Source: Chloroflexota bacterium
GTDB lineage: Bacteria; Chloroflexota; Dehalococcoidia; SM23-28-2; RBG-16-64-32
Assembly (NCBI GenBank): GCA_022564695.1
Contig: JADFKX010000030.1
Location: 1-15,530, forward strand
Reading direction: 5' to 3'
Length of the DNA: 15,530 bases
The position numbers and the translations under genes were made by a program. The notes below the pieces were generated by a model that worked only from the letters and a program-made list of their open reading frames with translations, ran no database searches and was not told the DNA's origin. Positions within the stretch are counted from its first letter, which is position 1, and every line of letters begins with the position of its first letter. Shown piece by piece: positions 12,942 to 15,530 of the stretch.

Positions 12942-14805
12942 GGCCGCCCCTCAGCACCCGCTCGTCTCCGACGCGACGAGTGATGCGCTCCTGGTCCATG
13001 TTCTCCAGCAGCGCCTGGGCGTACTTGCGGCTGGTGCTCAGGAGATCGCGCACCTGGGCTAGCGTCACCGTCTGCCGTTCCTTCAGGTGCGCCACTACCC
13101 GCTCTACCATCTCGCGATAGGCCTCCGAGGCGAACACGATCCCTTCGTCTGCCCACACGATATCGCCGCGGTCTTCCAAGTACGAAAGCAGGTCGTCCTC
13201 ATCCTTCGGTGCCGGCGGCGAGAACGGCTGAGCCCGCAAGCCGGCGAGGAGTTCCTGCGCACGCTTCTGCTGGCCGGCATCCGGGCGGGGCTCGTGCTCC
13301 GGATGGCAGACGGAGCCCCCAGCATCTTTAACGTTACCCCGGCCGGCCCAGAGCGCCACTAGCTGGTCGAACGCCCGGCTATCCAGGCGCAGGCGGCTGC
13401 GCAGCTCCTCTCTGGGCATGCCTCGGCGCAGGGGAGACTGGCGGTGATACTCCGCCAGGGAGCCCGCCATTCGTTCCGTGAGGGCCGCGAGCCCCACCGC
13501 GGAAAACAGGAGCGTCCCCTCCGTCAGCGGCTGGACATCCAGGGCCAGCAGCTCGTCCGACTCAATAGTCGCCTCCACCGCGACGCGCACCTCCGCGGCG
13601 GCGAGGTCTAGGCCGCTGGCAAGCTCCCGTAGCGTCACCGGCTCCGAGGCGGCGACGGCCATGAGCACGACCTCCCCGGGCGAACCTCGCTCCAGCGCTT
13701 CCAGCTTGTCGATCGTGGCCTCGTGGAAGCGCCGATGGCGGCGTGTCTGCGTATCGACGATGCGACCGCCGCCCAGCGTATCGTTCGGGTCGCGGATGAC
13801 GAAGTGGTCTCCGTTCACGGCGGCGACCGGCGCGGCGAGGCGCACCTGGGCCCAGGCCGCCTCCCCCGGCGGCACTTCGTCCCGGTCCAGCAGGAGCAGT
13901 CGGCCCTCCACCTCCGCCGAGCCGGTGTGGAACGTGACCGTGATGTTGTGACGCAGCGGTCGACGCAGGTAGCGGACGGCGTGCAGACGCACATCCAGCA
14001 CGGTGACGGGCCGCAACCAGCCCGGCGTCGCCAGTACCATGCCCCGCTCCAGCTCCTCCACCGCCACGCCGGTCAGATTCACGGCCGTGCGCCGGCCCGG
14101 CGGCGCGAGCTGTACCTTCTGCCCGTGCGTCTGTAGCCCTCGAATACGCGAACGCAGCCCCGCCGGCTGCACCTCAACCTCCTGGCCCACGCTGAACGAT
14201 CCCGCGTTCAGCGTCCCCGTGACCACCGTCCCGAAGCCGGTGATCGTGAAGGCGCGGTCGATCGGCAGGCGGGGCCGGCCGATGTCCCGCTTGGGCGGCG
14301 TCTTCGCCAGCTCCGATTCCAGCGTCGCCAGCAGCTCGTCCAGTCCCTGACGGCTGACGGCGGAGCAGAGCACGGCGGGCGCGCCCTCAAGGGTGGTGCC
14401 CCGCAGCGTATCCTCGGCGTCGGCGGCCACCAGCTCCGCGAACTCCGGCTCCACCAGGTCGGCCTTGGTGATGACGATGACGCCGTGCTCGATACCGAGA
14501 AGATCGATGATCGCCAGGTGCTCGCGAGTCTGGGGCATCACCCCCTCGTCGGCCGCCACCACCAGCAGCGCCAGGTCGATGCCGCCCACGCCGGCGAGCA
14601 TGTTCTTGATGAAGCGCTCGTGGCCCGGCACATCCACCAGGCTCACCTCGCGACCGGAAGGAAGCGTCAGCCAGGCGAAGCCCAGGTCGATCGTCATGCC
14701 GCGCTCCTTCTCCTCGCGCAGCCGGTCTGGGTCGATGCCCGTCAGCGCCTCGACGAGAACCGACTTCCCGTGGTCGACGTGGCCGGCGGTACCGATGACG
14801 TACAT
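12931..14805 (-). CDS. selB: Selenocysteine-specific translation elongation factor SelB
   Basis: A 624-residue GTPase that delivers Sec-tRNA(Sec) to in-frame UGA codons marked by a SECIS hairpin. The G domain has GHVDHGKS (8-15, G1), RGMTIDLGFAW (35-45, G2), DVPGHERF (58-65, G3), TKAD (113-116, G4) and CSA (147-149, G5). Beta-barrel domain II shows FTITGFGTVVTGT (186-198), and domain III follows to about residue 350. Four winged-helix repeats fill the rest and bind SECIS RNA. The last one carries the conserved TSRKYAQALLENMD...TRRVGDERVL (591-618). Length and motifs indicate an intact gene (E. coli SelB is 614). The ATG at 14805 begins MYVIGTAGHVDHGKS in register. The frame stays open far upstream, but that stretch is Arg/Ala-rich and overlaps the second SelB-like gene. 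No clear SD is seen. No selA, selD or tRNA(Sec) gene is in the window. Confidence 0.95.
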   Translation of the reverse strand: MYVIGTAGHVDHGKSVLVEALTGIDPDRLREEKERGMTIDLGFAWLTLPSGREVSLVDVPGHERFIKNMLAGVGGIDLALLVVAADEGVMPQTREHLAIIDLLGIEHGVIVITKADLVEPEFAELVAADAEDTLRGTTLEGAPAVLCSAVSRQGLDELLATLESELAKTPPKRDIGRPRLPIDRAFTITGFGTVVTGTLNAGSFSVGQEVEVQPAGLRSRIRGLQTHGQKVQLAPPGRRTAVNLTGVAVEELERGMVLATPGWLRPVTVLDVRLHAVRYLRRPLRHNITVTFHTGSAEVEGRLLLLDRDEVPPGEAAWAQVRLAAPVAAVNGDHFVIRDPNDTLGGGRIVDTQTRRHRRFHEATIDKLEALERGSPGEVVLMAVAASEPVTLRELASGLDLAAAEVRVAVEATIESDELLALDVQPLTEGTLLFSAVGLAALTERMAGSLAEYHRQSPLRRGMPREELRSRLRLDSRAFDQLVALWAGRGNVKDAGGSVCHPEHEPRPDAGQQKRAQELLAGLRAQPFSPPAPKDEDDLLSYLEDRGDIVWADEGIVFASEAYREMVERVVAHLKERQTVTLAQVRDLLSTSRKYAQALLENMDQERITRRVGDERVLRGGPRR

Positions 14806-14810
14806 GTCTG

Positions 14811-14845
14811 GTCTCTGGTTGCTAGTCGCTGGTCGCTGATGGCTG
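14811..14845. repeat. Five imperfect heptanucleotide repeats before selB
   Basis: The plus strand reads gtctctg, gttgcta, gtcgctg, gtcgctg, atggctg: five contiguous 7-bp units with consensus GTCGCTG. They fill most of the 50-bp gap between the truncated SelB-like gene and selB, right where the selB ribosome binding site should be. Comparable short heptamer arrays (STRR sequences) are known between genes in cyanobacteria. Any role here is unknown. Confidence 0.65.
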
Positions 14846-14855
14846 ACCCCTGTTC

Positions 14856-14999
14856 CTACGCGTGCGTCTCCACCTGCTCGAGCGCGCGCACGTACTCCTC
14901 GGGCAGGCCGTGCTCGCGGGCGCCGCGGACGATGAGCGCCAGGTACTCTCGGCCGGGCGTGAACGCGCCCGTCCGGTTCGCGATGTAGGCGAGCGCGCG
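14856..14999 (-). pseudogene. Gamma-glutamylcyclotransferase C-terminal remnant fused to the SelB-like fragment
   Basis: Within the preceding entry, the 3' portion encodes a stretch ending REYLALIVRGAREHGLPEEYVRALEQVE in two parts that match the end of GGCT/AIG2-type enzymes: a YI.N...A.P segment, then the helix with GA.E.GLP.EY. The catalytic N-terminal part of a cyclotransferase (the YFAYGSN-like loop and the active-site Glu) is absent, since SelB sequence stands in its place. The remnant therefore cannot be an active enzyme. The boundary near 14999 is approximate because RLRAL is compatible with both families. Confidence 0.6.
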
Positions 15000-15530
15000 C
15001 AGCCGCACGTCGACGGCCGTCGTGGAAGCCAGCGAGCCGGGCAGCGCTAGCACCCGGCCGCGCCTCACCTCGTCTTTCGCCACGCCCGCCAGGTTGACCG
15101 CCGTGCGCCGCCCCGGCAACGCCCGCTCCACCTGCTCTCGATGGTGTTGCAGGCCGCGGATGCGCGCCTTCGGCCCGGCGGGCAGCACCTCGACCTCCTG
15201 CCCAACCTCGAACGCGCCGTCGATCAGCGTGCCCGTCACGACGGTGCCGAAGCCGGCGATGGTAAACGAGCGGTCGACGGGCAGCCTTGCGCGGCCAATG
15301 TCGCGCTTCGGCTCCGTCGCCTCCAACTGCTCGTCCAGCACGCGCCGCAGTTCGTCCAGCCCTTCGCCCGTCACGGCCGAGCAAGCGACGAGCGGCGAAC
15401 CGGCGAGCGAGGTGCCTTCGACCAACTCCAGGACGTCGGCGGAAACCAGCTCCAGGAAGTCCGCCTCCACCAGGTCCATCTTGGTCACCACCAGCACGCC
15501 CCTGTCGACGGACAGCAGATCGAGGATCGC
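14856..15530 (-). CDS. SelB-like GTPase fragment with gamma-glutamylcyclotransferase-like tail (5' end outside window)
   Basis: The visible 224 codons enter from the right edge in frame. They begin at AILDLLSVDRGVLVVTKMDL, which aligns with residues about 98-117 of the neighbouring full-length SelB and includes the G4 motif TKMD. They continue through CSA (G5), PKRDIGR.RLP.DR.FTI.GFGTVVTGT and RRTAVNL.GVA to DVRLRAL. About two thirds of residues match SelB by eye. Alignment to SelB then stops. The last 45 or so residues (ALAYIANRTGAFTPG, then YLALIVRGAREHGLPEEY) look like the C-terminus of gamma-glutamylcyclotransferase: human GGCT ends with Y..I...GA.E.GLP.EY...L..IE. Domain III and all winged helices of SelB are therefore missing. 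It may be a real chimeric gene, a decaying duplicate, or an assembly join. It is unlikely to bind SECIS RNA. Confidence 0.75.
   Translation of the reverse strand, partial: AILDLLSVDRGVLVVTKMDLVEADFLELVSADVLELVEGTSLAGSPLVACSAVTGEGLDELRRVLDEQLEATEPKRDIGRARLPVDRSFTIAGFGTVVTGTLIDGAFEVGQEVEVLPAGPKARIRGLQHHREQVERALPGRRTAVNLAGVAKDEVRRGRVLALPGSLASTTAVDVRLRALAYIANRTGAFTPGREYLALIVRGAREHGLPEEYVRALEQVETHA

Noticed and set aside
14806..14855. tRNA(Sec) gene or SECIS element next to selB
   Set aside because: The gap is 50 bp of heptamer repeat, too short for tRNA(Sec) and without a cloverleaf; no SECIS-like hairpin downstream of an in-frame TGA was recognised in any gene here.
14806..15384. N-terminal extension of selB by 193 codons
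   Set aside because: The extension is Arg/Ala-rich, overlaps the SelB-like fragment in another frame and precedes the normal MYVIGTAGHVDHGKS start.

Overview
The window is a dense, GC-rich bacterial chromosome segment (stop codons are scarce and long open frames appear on the antisense of most genes). Every gene I can read is housekeeping: cell division and peptidoglycan synthesis, tRNA and ribosome biogenesis, replication restart, N-terminal protein processing, protein export and selenocysteine decoding. I see no phage, plasmid, IS or CRISPR sequence and no tRNA or rRNA gene. Gene content, the fused SecDF, a DUF6504-like small protein and protein style suggest a Chloroflexota-like lineage (perhaps Dehalococcoidia-like). 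That placement is an inference from protein style only and is low confidence.

Region 1 (1-2937, minus strand) is the head of a division and cell wall (dcw) operon: mraZ, rsmH, ftsL-like, ftsI/PBP. Gaps are 8, 0 and 12 nt, and the last three genes use GTG, TTG and GTG starts. ftsI runs off the left edge before its KTG motif. The operon has an unusually readable control region (3032-3085): a TTGACA / TGn-TATGCT promoter followed by three TGGGG boxes at an exact 10-bp period, matching the MraZ operator described in other bacteria. A roughly 114-nt leader with an inverted repeat follows.

Region 2 (3138-4956, plus strand) diverges from it: a MoaB/MogA-family gene, trmD and rplS, closed by a clear intrinsic terminator (4978-5005). 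The rpsP and rimM genes that often precede trmD are absent. The L19 protein carries an acidic C-terminal tail of about 75 residues.

Region 3 (5071-12941, plus strand) holds priA, then a tight run of def, cca/pcnB-type nucleotidyltransferase, yajC, a fused secDF and a small DUF6504-like protein. Intergenic gaps within the def-to-DUF run are 1-10 nt. The def ribosome-binding site is partly held in a perfect hairpin.

Region 4 (12931-15530, minus strand) holds a complete selB, whose stop overlaps the convergent DUF gene by 11 bp. Upstream of it is a second SelB-like gene cut by the right edge. This second copy is chimeric: it leaves the SelB alignment near residue 270 of the full-length copy and ends in a tail that looks like the C-terminus of a gamma-glutamylcyclotransferase. 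The 50-bp gap between the two copies holds five imperfect heptanucleotide repeats. This chimeric SelB, the mraZ operator and the SD-sequestering def hairpin are the points most worth a second look.
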